64,000 bases of DNA from DASXTC01 sp036505635 (GCA_036505635.1 DASXTC010000026.1:1-64000), one strand, 5' to 3'. Positions 1 through 7,058 are shown, counted from the first letter of the stretch. Program-made: numbers and translations. The notes: generated by a model not told the origin, from the sequence alone.

Positions 1-48
1 CAGATCGATTCCGCAGTAGTACCGGTGCTGCCTGGTGTAGAATCGCAT
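1..48 (-). CDS. IS110-family transposase, N-terminal fragment (cut by window edge)
   Basis: Reading leftward from an ATG at 48 gives 16 codons, MRFYTRQHRYYCGIDL, before the window ends. This matches the usual start of IS110-family transposases, where the Asp of the GIDLH motif is the first acidic residue of the RuvC-like DEDD domain. A GGAGGG ribosome-binding site lies just upstream (about 52-58 on the plus strand, read in reverse). Only the start is visible, so activity cannot be judged. It is distinct from the complete element at 1361-2750, whose transposase begins differently. Its position beside the first attC suggests another insertion into the cassette array, which is an inference. Confidence 0.72.
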   Translation of the reverse strand, partial: MRFYTRQHRYYCGIDL

Positions 49-134
49 CGGGCTTCCCTCCTGTGAGGATGCGGTTTGGTCGCTGCGTCCAGCCTACCCG
101 CGATCGGGCAGGCTCAGGAGGGGGCCTTGATGAG

Positions 135-225
135 TATCAACACGCTGCAGCAGCCGGTGGGCGTGGGGCTCGGCGCGGACTTCGTCCGCACTCTCGCCCA
201 CCGCGGGTTATGGTGAGCGTTAGGC
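135..225 (+). repeat. attC recombination site (integron cassette)
   Basis: The right end is GTTAGGC (219-225), matching the attC core GTTRRRY and preceded by GGTGAGC. Inside are nested inverted arms: GGTGGGCG pairs with CGCCCACC, and GCGGAC-TTC-GTCCGC forms a small hairpin. This is the folded single-stranded form that integron integrases recognise. The left end TATCAAC (135-141) is a weaker match to RYYYAAC, so the left boundary is uncertain. The stretch GGGCTCGGCGCGGACTTCGT recurs in the attC at 2869-2950. Confidence 0.68.
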
Positions 226-273
226 CCGCTGCAGTACGCTTTGACTTCTAATCACATATTCCGGGAGCCGCAG

Positions 274-660
274 ATGACGAGGGTCACGGGAATTGGCGGA
301 ATCTTCTTCAAGGCAAAGGACCCTGCGGCACTCGGGGCCTGGTACAAAAAACACCTCGGCATTGACGTGCAGGAGTGGGGGGGCGCGGCATTTCGCTGGA
401 CTGATGAGAACGGCAAACCCACAGGCGGCACAACCATATGGTCCGTGGGCAGCGTTGATGGGGACCAATTTGCGCCGAGCAAGTCGTCTTTCATGGTCAA
501 CTATCGAGTTGCAGACCTCAAAGGTCTTTTACAGACCTTGCGAGACGAGGGCTGCAACGTGCTCGAGAAAACCGACGACTCCGAGTATGGAAAGTTTGGG
601 TGGGTCATGGACCCAGAGGGGAACAAGGTAGAACTCTGGCAACCTCCGGAAGGCCAATGA
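274..660 (+). CDS. VOC/glyoxalase-fold protein (cassette gene)
   Basis: A 128-residue protein of the vicinal oxygen chelate superfamily. It opens with a beta strand and a helix carrying DPAALGAWYKKHLGI, and ends FGWVMDPEGNKVELWQPP, where the Glu of the last strand is a usual metal ligand of the fold. Substrate cannot be read from sequence; relatives include glyoxalases, dioxygenases and antibiotic-binding proteins. The ATG at 274 is chosen because GGGAG lies 7 nt upstream. The gene sits between two attC sites (135-225 and 676-772), the normal layout of a single-gene integron cassette, and the stop is about 16 nt before the downstream attC. Confidence 0.82.
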   Translation: MTRVTGIGGIFFKAKDPAALGAWYKKHLGIDVQEWGGAAFRWTDENGKPTGGTTIWSVGSVDGDQFAPSKSSFMVNYRVADLKGLLQTLRDEGCNVLEKTDDSEYGKFGWVMDPEGNKVELWQPPEGQ

Positions 661-675
661 ACGGGAACGCGGCGA

Positions 676-772
676 GCCTAACAACGGCCTCCACTCGGAC
701 GCCCTCGCCCTGCGGGCTCGGGTTCCCTCGTTCGCTGCGCTCACTCGGCGCCGGTGAGCGTGGGCGTTAGCC
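676..772 (+). repeat. attC recombination site (integron cassette)
   Basis: This is the clearest attC in the window. It starts GCCTAAC (676-682, fits RYYYAAC) and ends GTTAGCC (766-772, fits GTTRRRY); the two ends are nearly reverse complements. The 97-bp site has GC-rich imperfect inverted arms between them and the same GGTGAGCGTGGGCGTTAG context near the right end as the other sites. It separates the VOC cassette from the toxin-antitoxin cassette. Confidence 0.82.
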
Positions 773-824
773 ACACATGAAAGAAGTCGACAGTCTGGTG
801 TAGAATGCCAGCAGAGGTTATCCC

Positions 825-1052
825 ATGGCAACGATGTCTTCGGTTGTTGACGTCAACCCTGAGATCTTGAGCGGCACGCCCGTGTTCGTCGGCACTCGCG
901 TGCCTGCGCAGACGCTTATCGACTACCTTGAGGCCGGCGACCGGCTCGACGATTTCCTGCAGGACTTTCCTACTGTCAGCCGCGAGCAGGCAGTCGCCGC
1001 GCTCGAGCTAGCCCGCGACGCTCTGAGGCCCCATGCGAGTTCTCCTCGATGA
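825..1052 (+). CDS. DUF433 family antitoxin
   Basis: A 75-residue DUF433 protein, a small winged-helix-like family usually encoded just before a DUF5615 PIN-like partner. The signature ILSGTPVFVGTRVPAQTLID and the following DFLQDFPTVSREQAVAALE are plain. It is expected to bind its own operator and neutralise the downstream toxin (family knowledge). It overlaps the next gene by 20 nt, indicating translational coupling. A TAGAAT at 801-806 could be a -10 box giving the cassette its own promoter, but no good -35 is visible. Toxin-antitoxin pairs are common in large cassette arrays, where they are thought to stabilise the array. Confidence 0.85.
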   Translation: MATMSSVVDVNPEILSGTPVFVGTRVPAQTLIDYLEAGDRLDDFLQDFPTVSREQAVAALELARDALRPHASSPR

Positions 1053-1353
1053 GTGTCTGCCGAAGCGTCTGAAGCGATCGCTGTTCGGTCACGACGTTCA
1101 GACGGTCCCGGAGGCAGGGTGGGCAGGTAAGAAGAACGAAGACCTCATTCGTCTTGCCGCTGGCAGGTTCGACGCCTTCATCACGATCGACAAGAACCTG
1201 GTGTTTCAGCAGAACCTGAAGGACTTGCCATTCGGTGTCGAGGTGTTGAGCGCGCGCAGTAATCGCCTGGCCGACCTGGAGCCCCTTGTTCCGCGAATCC
1301 TCGAGGCACTCGCGGTGGTGCAGCCAAGCCATCTGATCCACGTGGGTGGCTAA
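1033..1353 (+). CDS. DUF5615 PIN-like toxin
   Basis: A 106-residue protein of the DUF5615 (PIN-like) family, a presumed RNase toxin. The N-terminus MRVLLDECLPKRL carries the first conserved Asp/Glu pair. The central FDAFITIDKNLVFQQNL matches the second acidic motif (usually T-x-D-x-D/N in PIN folds), and VLSARSNRLADLEPLVP follows. It overlaps the DUF433 gene by 20 nt. Its stop codon lies inside the core of the attC later split by the insertion sequence (GGCTAAC, 1348-1354), a placement typical of compact cassettes. Confidence 0.85.
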   Translation: MRVLLDECLPKRLKRSLFGHDVQTVPEAGWAGKKNEDLIRLAAGRFDAFITIDKNLVFQQNLKDLPFGVEVLSARSNRLADLEPLVPRILEALAVVQPSHLIHVGG

Positions 1354-1362
1354 CTACATATC

Positions 1363-1376
1363 TGGACTCCTCCCGC
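1363..1376 (+). repeat. IS terminal inverted repeat, transposase 3' side
   Basis: TGGACTCCTCCCGC. It is an exact inverted copy of 2732-2745 and lies 9 nt after the GGCTAAC attC half-core. Confidence 0.85.
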
Positions 1377-1580
1377 AAGTGGCTGCCCTCGATCTGCGAG
1401 GGGCGAGCGGATCTGACTGCAGTCGTATCTTCGGCCCTTGAGTGGAGCGACTCTCGCTCCAGGCCATGATGGAAAGTCGCGCACGGGAAACCAATCGATG
1501 CAATCGGCCTCGATGGGCCAGCGTTGTTATCGGTTTTCCCTCGCGCCGGTCAGGACCGGTTCGCCATCACTGCGTCAGTC
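1377..1580 (-). ncRNA. Candidate bridge RNA region of the IS1111-type element
   Basis: These 204 bp between the transposase stop and the inverted repeat have no convincing gene. IS110-family recombinases use a structured non-coding bridge RNA with loops that pair to target and donor DNA, and in the IS1111 group this RNA is encoded downstream of the transposase. The placement here fits that rule, but I did not fold the sequence, so the call rests on position and family knowledge only. A target loop complementary to the attC flanks at 1348-1362 and 2746-2786 would be expected. Confidence 0.35.
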
Positions 1581-2666
1581 TCAAGCAGCCAACGGTGAGC
1601 TTTTGATGTCCTTGCCGGGGACGATGTCAGGCGGGCGTGACCTCCGTCCTCTTGAAGTCGGTGTCGTACTTCCAGACCGCCCAGGCGATGCGATGCGAGC
1701 CATCTTGTTGGCCAGAGCGACGGTAGCCTTGTTGTGGCCACGGGCCCCGTCCAGCTTGAGCACCCAGCCGCGGAGCCGGTCGGGGTTTTTGAGTGAACGG
1801 GCGGTGCAGACGACGGCTCGGGCTCCGTGGATGAGGAGCATCCTGATGTATGTGTCGCCACGTTTGCTGATGGCGCCGAGGCGTCTGGCAAGACCACTGG
1901 AGCGTTCCCGGGGAGTCAGGCCGAGATAGCTGGCGAAGTGACGGGCCGTGGGGAACCGCTGGACGTCACCTACGAATGCCACCAGGACCGAGGCTGTCAG
2001 GAGCCCCACACCGGGGATCGTGAGCAGTCGGGTGACGACCGGTGTCTGTCTGGCCACCTCTTTGAGCTGGCGCTCGACGCCGGCGATGAGATCTTCGAGC
2101 GTTCGTATCTCCGTGCATGCGGCATCCAGGACGGGTCGCAGCGTGTCGGGTAACTCGGCGTCGGCGTTCTCGATGATCTCCTGGGCCCTGGGCACGACAA
2201 GATGGGAACCCACCGGGATGACGAACCCAAACTCACGCAGCAGCCCCCGGACGGTGTTGATCCGGGCGGTGCGTGTTGAGAGCCACCCGGAGCGGAGCCG
2301 GTGAAGACCCATGAGGGCCTGCTGGGAGAGAGACTTCAGCGGTACGGGGTGAATCTCCTGGTTGCGGGCTGCCTCCAGCAGAGCCTTCGCGTCGGTGCGG
2401 TCGGTCTTGTTGCGTGGCACGTACGGTCTGACGGCGTGAACCGGAAGCAGCCGGACACTGTGGCCGAGAGCCTGGAGCTGTCGTCCCCAGTGGTGGGACG
2501 ACCCGCAGGCCTCCAGCAGAATAGTGGCGGGCTGGCGCTGGGCGAAGAACTTAAGGAACTGCGCCCGTGTGAGACGATGTCGCTCGGAGACATGGCCTTC
2601 GTGCTCCGACACGGCTACCTCGAAAACCGACTTCGCGAGATCGACGGCAATCGTTGTATCATTCAT
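1581..2666 (-). CDS. IS110/IS1111-type transposase with a frameshifted C-terminus
   Basis: The ATG at 2666 has GAGGAGGAG upstream. The N-terminal DEDD RuvC-like domain is visible (MNDTTIAVDLAKSVFEVAV, then LLEACGSSHHWGRQL and RNKTDRTDAKALLEAAR). The C-terminal Tnp_20 domain contains the helix-hairpin-helix-like LLTIPGVGLLTASVLVAFVG, YLGLTPRERSSG with the probable catalytic Ser, and ISKRGDTYIRMLLIHGARAV. After MARIA the frame is wrong. The plus strand has a tandem GCGAT duplication at 1685-1694; removing one copy restores the family ending WAVWKYDTDFKRTEVTPA with a stop at 1627-1629. The present protein therefore carries an unrelated tail of about 36 residues and may be inactive. Confidence 0.88.
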   Translation of the reverse strand: MNDTTIAVDLAKSVFEVAVSEHEGHVSERHRLTRAQFLKFFAQRQPATILLEACGSSHHWGRQLQALGHSVRLLPVHAVRPYVPRNKTDRTDAKALLEAARNQEIHPVPLKSLSQQALMGLHRLRSGWLSTRTARINTVRGLLREFGFVIPVGSHLVVPRAQEIIENADAELPDTLRPVLDAACTEIRTLEDLIAGVERQLKEVARQTPVVTRLLTIPGVGLLTASVLVAFVGDVQRFPTARHFASYLGLTPRERSSGLARRLGAISKRGDTYIRMLLIHGARAVVCTARSLKNPDRLRGWVLKLDGARGHNKATVALANKMARIASPGRSGSTTPTSRGRRSRPPDIVPGKDIKSSPLAA

Positions 2667-2731
2667 CGTGGACTCCTCCTCGGGGCACATGATGCCGCAG
2701 TCTGACTCTGGCCCACGAGGCCGACTGAGTC

Positions 2732-2745
2732 GCGGGAGGAGTCCA
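2732..2745 (-). repeat. IS terminal inverted repeat, transposase 5' side
   Basis: GCGGGAGGAGTCCA on the plus strand, an exact inverted copy of 1363-1376. A similar GGAGGAGTCCACG lies just before the transposase start, so part of the repeat is echoed near the ribosome-binding site. Confidence 0.85.
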
Positions 2746-2868
2746 TTCCATCAATGCAGCTGAAGGGCTGACGCCGGGCGTTGGACATTCAACAGAAGTA
2801 AGGACAAGCCGTGATCCGTGCAGCTGAGGCTGACGCGAGGGCGTATGCGCGCGGTAGACATCGGAATC

Positions 2869-2950
2869 CTTCAACCCGATGGAGGGCGTCGGGCTCGGCG
2901 CGGACTTCGTCTGCACCTTCGCCCGCCGCGGGTGAGCGTGAGCGTTGGGC
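2869..2950 (+). repeat. attC recombination site (integron cassette)
   Basis: It starts CTTCAAC (2869-2875, one mismatch to RYYYAAC) and ends GTTGGGC (2944-2950, fits GTTRRRY). Internal arms include GGGCG with CGCCC and GCGGAC-TTC-GTCTGC. Sequence is shared with the attC at 135-225, showing that the array carries related sites, as sedentary chromosomal integrons do. The 82 bp before it (2787-2868) hold no gene. They begin ATTCAAC, a match to the left core, and may be a decayed extra attC. Confidence 0.72.
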
Positions 2951-2971
2951 GTAAACGATCGAGGGGCCCAC

Positions 2972-3358
2972 ATGACACAAGCACAGATCTCCCGCATCTC
3001 ACCCTTTTTCATAGTAGGCGACGCACCGTCAGCGCTTTCGTTCTACCGGGACCGACTTGGGTTTGAAATCACCTTTCAGGAGCCTGCTGACGAGCCCTTC
3101 TTCGGCATCGTATGCAGAGGCGGTGCGATGATCATGCTTAAGGACGTTGGTGTAGATCCACTGCCCAACTACAAGCGAGAGCCTGCGGCCCGCTGGGACG
3201 CTTACCTTTATGTTCCAGACCCTGATGCACTGGCGGCCGAATTTGCTTCGCGCAATGTCGAGTTTTCCGAGCCACTGAAGGATACCCATGACGGCTTGCG
3301 TGGTTTCGAGCTCAAGGACGCGGACGGCTACGTCTTGTTCTTCGGCCGTCCTCGGTGA
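2972..3358 (+). CDS. VOC/glyoxalase-bleomycin resistance-like protein
   Basis: A 128-residue vicinal oxygen chelate protein. SPFFIVGDAPSALSFYRDRL is the typical first strand-helix of bleomycin-resistance-like members, and DHxGL-type C-terminal strands appear as LRGFELKDADGYVLFFGRP. The start at 2972 has GAGGGG 7 nt upstream; the longer reading from 2945 would begin inside the attC core and is unlikely. The gene begins 21 nt after the attC right end, as cassette genes do. Substrate is unknown. A plausible role is sequestration or detoxification of a small hydrophobic compound, but nothing here shows it. Confidence 0.82.
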   Translation: MTQAQISRISPFFIVGDAPSALSFYRDRLGFEITFQEPADEPFFGIVCRGGAMIMLKDVGVDPLPNYKREPAARWDAYLYVPDPDALAAEFASRNVEFSEPLKDTHDGLRGFELKDADGYVLFFGRPR

Positions 3359-3410
3359 TGAGCGTCAGTCCGTATGAGGCACATGAGCGTTTCCCGCGGC
3401 AGATCCCGCC

Positions 3411-3469
3411 CAGCAACCCGCTGCAGCCGACGTGCGAAAGACGCACGCGGCTGAGCGCAGACGTCGGGG
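3411..3469 (+). repeat. attC-like site, weak
   Basis: CAGCAAC (3411-3417) and GTCGGGG (3463-3469) resemble but do not fully match the attC cores. Between them is a clear hairpin with arms CGTGCG and CGCACG around AAAGA, and an outer pairing of GCTGC with GCAG. It lies exactly between two cassette-like genes. It may be a degenerate attC. Confidence 0.4.
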
Positions 3470-3484
3470 GGACTCGGATCGAAC

Positions 3485-4237
3485 ATGCCTATTGAAATCG
3501 GACATGTAGAGGCGATCTTCCGGTATCCCGTGAAGTCCATGGGCGGCGAACGACTCGAGGTCGCCAACCTGGGCTGGCACGGCCTCGATGGTGACAGACG
3601 CCTGGCATTCCGGCAGATCGATGACCGCAGCGGGTTGCCGTGGCTAACAGCATGCAAGCTTCCCGACCTGCTCCTGTTTGCTCCGCACCGCCGTCAAGAC
3701 GATGCTCAGGGAGACCTTCCTACCCACGTTCGCACGCCGGATGGCGAAGAGTTGCCTGTTTTCGGGGAGGATTTGGCCACGGAGGTCGGACGCCGGTACG
3801 GGGCTCCCGTGCAGATGATGCAGTTGAATCATGGCATCTTCGATGAAGCGTGCATCTCCGTGATCGCCTTCGATACGGTGCGCGAGATCGAACGACTCGC
3901 AGGGCGGAGCCCGGACGTGCGACGATTTCGCCCGAATGTTGTCGTTCGTCTGCTGCGATCGGTTCCCTTCCAGGAGGACGAGTGGCTGGGCGGTGTGCTC
4001 TCATTCGGCGAGGGGGACGACGCCCCCGCCATTACCGTCACGATGCGCGACCTTCGCTGCTCGATGGTGAACCTTGATCCCGACTCGGCGACTTCTGCGC
4101 CAGAAGTGCTGAAGGCGGTCGTTCGTGCGAACCAGAACAACGCGGGAATCTATGGCGCGGTCACTAGCACCGGTCGACTGGCGGTCGGACAGACCATGTT
4201 CCTCCGTGCGGCGACCGAGAAAAGAGAACGTGCGTGA
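3485..4237 (+). CDS. MOSC domain protein (YcbX-like)
   Basis: A 250-residue protein with an N-terminal MOSC_N beta-barrel (IFRYPVKSMGGERLEVANLG, then GLDGDRRLAFRQID) and a C-terminal MOSC domain (FRPNVVVRL, WLGGVLSFG, DLRCSMVNLDPDSATSAPEV). The Cys in DLRCSMVNLDPDS is the conserved MOSC cysteine thought to bind sulphur or molybdenum cofactor. Family members include molybdenum cofactor sulfurase C-termini and YcbX/mARC-type N-hydroxylated base reductases. No ferredoxin domain follows, unlike in E. coli YcbX. The length is normal for stand-alone MOSC proteins. The ATG at 3485 follows an attC-like hairpin; no strong ribosome-binding site is seen. Confidence 0.85.
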   Translation: MPIEIGHVEAIFRYPVKSMGGERLEVANLGWHGLDGDRRLAFRQIDDRSGLPWLTACKLPDLLLFAPHRRQDDAQGDLPTHVRTPDGEELPVFGEDLATEVGRRYGAPVQMMQLNHGIFDEACISVIAFDTVREIERLAGRSPDVRRFRPNVVVRLLRSVPFQEDEWLGGVLSFGEGDDAPAITVTMRDLRCSMVNLDPDSATSAPEVLKAVVRANQNNAGIYGAVTSTGRLAVGQTMFLRAATEKRERA

Positions 4238-4338
4238 TCGAAACACAACGTCCGGGAACGCCGCTCAACCCGACGTTGCAGCCGATGAGCTCCTCGTTGT
4301 CGCTCGGACTTCACATCAGGAAACGCGAGGATCCATCC

Positions 4339-5340
4339 ATGAGACATCGTTTCATTGCAGCCAGCATTGCAGCAGCGCTCATACCTTCGTTACCTGCGGT
4401 TTCCGCGAGGGCTGTGCAAACCGAGCACAGCGCCGAGCCGCTTGAAAGCCGGATCCAGGTGGGCAGCGCCTCGCTTTACTGCCGGGCAATCGGGCGGGGC
4501 CAGCCGGTCATCGTCCTCCACGGCGGGCCGGACTTCGACCACGGTTATCTCCTGCCGGACATGGATCGATTGAAGGATGCGTTCCATCTCATCTACTACG
4601 ATCAGCGGGGGCGTGGGAGATCCGCGGATCACGTTCATCCAGAGGACGTTACGCTCACGTCTGATGTGGATGACCTCGACAAGGTGAGGCAGCACTTTCG
4701 ACTGGACGCACCGGCGTTGCTCGGACACTCCTGGGGCGCGGTGCTGGCATTGGAGTACGCACTTCGCCACCCGACACTCGTGTCTCACCTGATCCTGATG
4801 AATCCTGCGCCGGTCTCTGCAAGCGACGTCGCTGTGCTGCGAAAGGCGTACCTTGAGAAACTCGGGGCCGATATGGATCGACAGAAAGAGATCGTGGCCA
4901 GCGCGGCATACCAAGCGGGCGATCCTGAAGCGGTTACTGCGCGCTATCGAATCCACTTCAAACCAGCTCTGAAGCGCCTCGAGGACTACGAGAGGCTGAT
5001 GGCGACGATGAAGGCGGGATTCATCAGCCAGGGGAGGGAGGGCATCGTGAAGGCGCGGGCGGTCGAAGACCAGCTCTATCGCGACACCTGGCAGGTGGCC
5101 GGCTACGATCTGCTCCCCAAGCTGCGTGGCCTGAGTATCCCGACCCTGGTCATAACTGGCGATCACGACTTCATCCCGGCCGAGGTCGCCGAACACATCG
5201 CGCGGGCCATTCCAAACGCGACGCTGGTCACGATCAGGGACTGCGGGCATTTCGCCTATCTCGAACGCGCTGGCGACGTCCGCAATGCGCTCGACGACTT
5301 CTTTCGGCGCACGACGAGGTCAACGCAACGGCAACGGTAA
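4339..5340 (+). CDS. Secreted alpha/beta hydrolase (proline iminopeptidase-like)
   Basis: A 333-residue S33-type alpha/beta hydrolase with a signal peptide (MRHRFIAASIAAALIPSLPAVSARA). The oxyanion motif HGGPDFDHGY, the nucleophile elbow GHSWGA, the acid in VITGDHDFIPAE and the His in DCGHFAYLER complete a full Ser-Asp-His triad. HGGP favours proline iminopeptidase-like enzymes, but esterases share it. The start at 4339 has GAGG 9 nt upstream; the longer frame from 4234 lacks a plausible signal. The preceding 100 bp contain GCTCAAC (4263-4269), a left attC core match, but no right core, so no site is called there. Confidence 0.85.
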   Translation: MRHRFIAASIAAALIPSLPAVSARAVQTEHSAEPLESRIQVGSASLYCRAIGRGQPVIVLHGGPDFDHGYLLPDMDRLKDAFHLIYYDQRGRGRSADHVHPEDVTLTSDVDDLDKVRQHFRLDAPALLGHSWGAVLALEYALRHPTLVSHLILMNPAPVSASDVAVLRKAYLEKLGADMDRQKEIVASAAYQAGDPEAVTARYRIHFKPALKRLEDYERLMATMKAGFISQGREGIVKARAVEDQLYRDTWQVAGYDLLPKLRGLSIPTLVITGDHDFIPAEVAEHIARAIPNATLVTIRDCGHFAYLERAGDVRNALDDFFRRTTRSTQRQR

Positions 5341-5442
5341 TCACGAGCCTGAGGAGATCCCGCGTTGTTGTCCTGACTCTCCGGCGCAAGCGCCAGGAGT
5401 AGGATCATTGCGACCTTGATGTTCGCTCCAGGGAGCAGAGCC

Positions 5443-5973
5443 ATGATGACCGAGGGAAGGACAAAACGACTTCTCGTGACGTCATTCAGCCTCTGCCTGT
5501 CGCTGGGAGCCTGCCAGCATGCGATGACCGTGGACCTCGCCGATTTCAAGAGCGACGGGTGCAGTATGTTTCCCGATGGAAGCTACTTTAGCTGTTGCTA
5601 CGTCCACGACGTCGCCTATTGGCCCGGCGGCACAGCCGAAGCGCGTGAGCTCGCGGACAAATCGCTTCGGACTTGCGTATTAGGAATCACGGGCAATGAA
5701 ACCTTGGCCGAAGCGATGTACAAGGGTGTGCGTCTGGGAGGCGGCCCTGAGCTGCCCACTCATTACCGATGGGGTTATGGCTGGCGCTTCCCCTACCGCA
5801 AGGAATACTCTCCTCTCACGCCCGAGGAGCAGAACCAGGTGACTGAGAAGACACAGATGCTGTGCACGACAATTCGCGTGAATCCTTCCACGACGGGGTT
5901 CATGGTATCGATGGCCGACGTCAATCGAGAGATCAGTGTTGGGCAAGCGAGACAGATCTGCCCCGGGCTATGA
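5443..5973 (+). CDS. Phospholipase A2-like lipoprotein
   Basis: A 176-residue predicted lipoprotein: charged N-terminus, hydrophobic stretch and lipobox LGAC with Cys24. The mature part contains SDGCSMFPDGSY followed by CCYVHDVAYWPGG (Cys51-Cys52, His55-Asp56). This matches the phospholipase A2 active site pattern CCxxHDxxY, in which His-Asp is the catalytic dyad, and GGT is usual in bacterial members. It may hydrolyse phospholipids at the cell surface (family inference). The start at 5443 (one of two adjacent ATGs) has GGGAG 8 nt upstream. Six or more Cys in the mature part could form disulphides. It is unlike its neighbours and fits the cassette pattern. Confidence 0.75.
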   Translation: MMTEGRTKRLLVTSFSLCLSLGACQHAMTVDLADFKSDGCSMFPDGSYFSCCYVHDVAYWPGGTAEARELADKSLRTCVLGITGNETLAEAMYKGVRLGGGPELPTHYRWGYGWRFPYRKEYSPLTPEEQNQVTEKTQMLCTTIRVNPSTTGFMVSMADVNREISVGQARQICPGL

Positions 5974-6041
5974 AGCGGCATAACAAGACGTTCGACGGGA
6001 CCCCTGTCAACCGGGGATGCTGACAGACGGATGGAGGAATC

Positions 6042-7058
6042 ATGGCGACGATGCGCGTAGCGCAGGTCTCTCGCCCGAACGGGCCCTTTGAGATCGTCGA
6101 ACGACAGATCCCGCATCCGGGCTCCGGGGCGGTACGGATCAAGGTGCAGGCTTGCGGCATATGCCACAGCGATTCCCTGGTCAAGGAGGGAGCTTTTCCG
6201 GGAATTGAATACCCACGGGTCCCAGGCCATGAGGTGGCCGGGGTGATCGATGCGGTTGGCCCCGGCGTCGCCGGATTGGCGCCAGGCCAGCGGGCGGGCG
6301 TCGGGTGGCACGGCGGGTATTGCGGCATCTGCGACCACTGCCGTCGCGGAGAGTTCTTTGCCTGCGTGACGGGCCAGGTCACCGGACTCACCTTCGACGG
6401 CGGCTACGGGGAGTACATGATCGCGCCCGCCAACGCGGTCGCGCGCATGCCTTCCGAACTGAAGCCCGTCGAGGCGGCTCCTCTGATGTGTGCCGGCATC
6501 ACGACCTTCAACGTGCTGCGAAACAGCGGCGCACGGCCGGGCGATGTCGTCGCCGTGCTCGGCCTGGGCGGGCTCGGCCACCTGGGGGTTCAGTACGCCG
6601 CGAAGATGGGCTTTCATACGGTCGGCATTGCTCGCGGCAAGGACAAGGGGCCGCTCGCGCTTCAGCTGGGTGCGTCGGTCTATATTGATAGCCAAGCTCA
6701 GGACCCCGCGGCAGAACTTCTCAAACTGGGCGGCGCCAGGGTCATTCTGGCGACCGCGACCAGTGGCGAGGCGATGAGCGCCGTGCAGGGCGGCCTGGCC
6801 GTCAACGGCACGTTGCTCATCGTCGGCGCGGCAATGTCGATGCAAGTGTCGCCCTTACTTCTGCTCGGCGGACGCCGTTCCATCAAGGGCTGGTATTCCG
6901 GGACGTCGATCGACTCGGAGGATACGCTCGCGTTCAGTGCGCGCACCGGCGTGCGGTCGATGAATGAGATCTTCTCCCTTGCGCGCGTCACCGAAGCGTA
7001 TGATCGCATGATGAGCGGCAAGGCGCGTTTTCGAGTTGTGCTAACGACCGGGAGTTAG
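6042..7058 (+). CDS. Zinc-dependent alcohol dehydrogenase
   Basis: A 338-residue medium-chain dehydrogenase. The catalytic zinc site is QACGICHSD plus PGHEVAG; the structural zinc loop is CGICDHCRRGEFFAC with four Cys. The Rossmann motif GLGGLGHLGVQYAAKMG binds NAD(P), and GIARGKDKG just after beta-2, lacking an acidic residue, may favour NADP. It resembles AdhA/YahK-type alcohol dehydrogenases acting on primary alcohols or aldehydes. GGAGG sits 6 nt before the ATG. At about 1 kb it is large for a cassette gene but not exceptional. A weak attC-like site overlaps its 3' end. Confidence 0.88.
   Translation: MATMRVAQVSRPNGPFEIVERQIPHPGSGAVRIKVQACGICHSDSLVKEGAFPGIEYPRVPGHEVAGVIDAVGPGVAGLAPGQRAGVGWHGGYCGICDHCRRGEFFACVTGQVTGLTFDGGYGEYMIAPANAVARMPSELKPVEAAPLMCAGITTFNVLRNSGARPGDVVAVLGLGGLGHLGVQYAAKMGFHTVGIARGKDKGPLALQLGASVYIDSQAQDPAAELLKLGGARVILATATSGEAMSAVQGGLAVNGTLLIVGAAMSMQVSPLLLLGGRRSIKGWYSGTSIDSEDTLAFSARTGVRSMNEIFSLARVTEAYDRMMSGKARFRVVLTTGS

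Larger units (their letters stand above)
1361..2750 (-). mobile_element. IS110-family (IS1111-type) insertion sequence in an attC
   Basis: The element encodes one leftward IS110-family transposase and is bounded by perfect 14-bp inverted repeats, TGGACTCCTCCCGC at 1363-1376 and its complement at 2732-2745. Subterminal inverted repeats of this size distinguish the IS1111 group from the rest of the IS110 family, and IS1111-attC elements are known to target integron attC sites. No target duplication is visible, as expected for the family. About 200 bp between the transposase stop and the left repeat is non-coding, a candidate bridge-RNA region. The exact ends are uncertain by a few bases because the repeats are subterminal. 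Confidence 0.8.
1348..2786 (+). repeat. attC site split by IS1111-type insertion
   Basis: The left part GGCTAAC (1348-1354) directly follows the toxin gene, and the right part ends GGGCGTTGGAC with GTTGGAC (2780-2786) matching GTTRRRY. Between them lies the complete IS at about 1361-2750. With the IS removed, a site of roughly 50 bp remains, shorter than the other sites. GGCTAAC departs from RYYYAAC at one base, so the left limit is less certain than the right. The right portion TGCAGCTGAAGGGCTGACGC recurs with small changes at about 2819-2840, suggesting a second decayed site next to it. Confidence 0.6.

Noticed and set aside
4263..4320. GCTCAAC could start another attC before the hydrolase gene.
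   Set aside because: No GTTRRRY right core follows within a reasonable distance and no folded arms are clear.
5987..6030. GCATAACAAGACG resembles the left end of an attC.
   Set aside because: No right core is found before the dehydrogenase start, and the left core has a mismatch.
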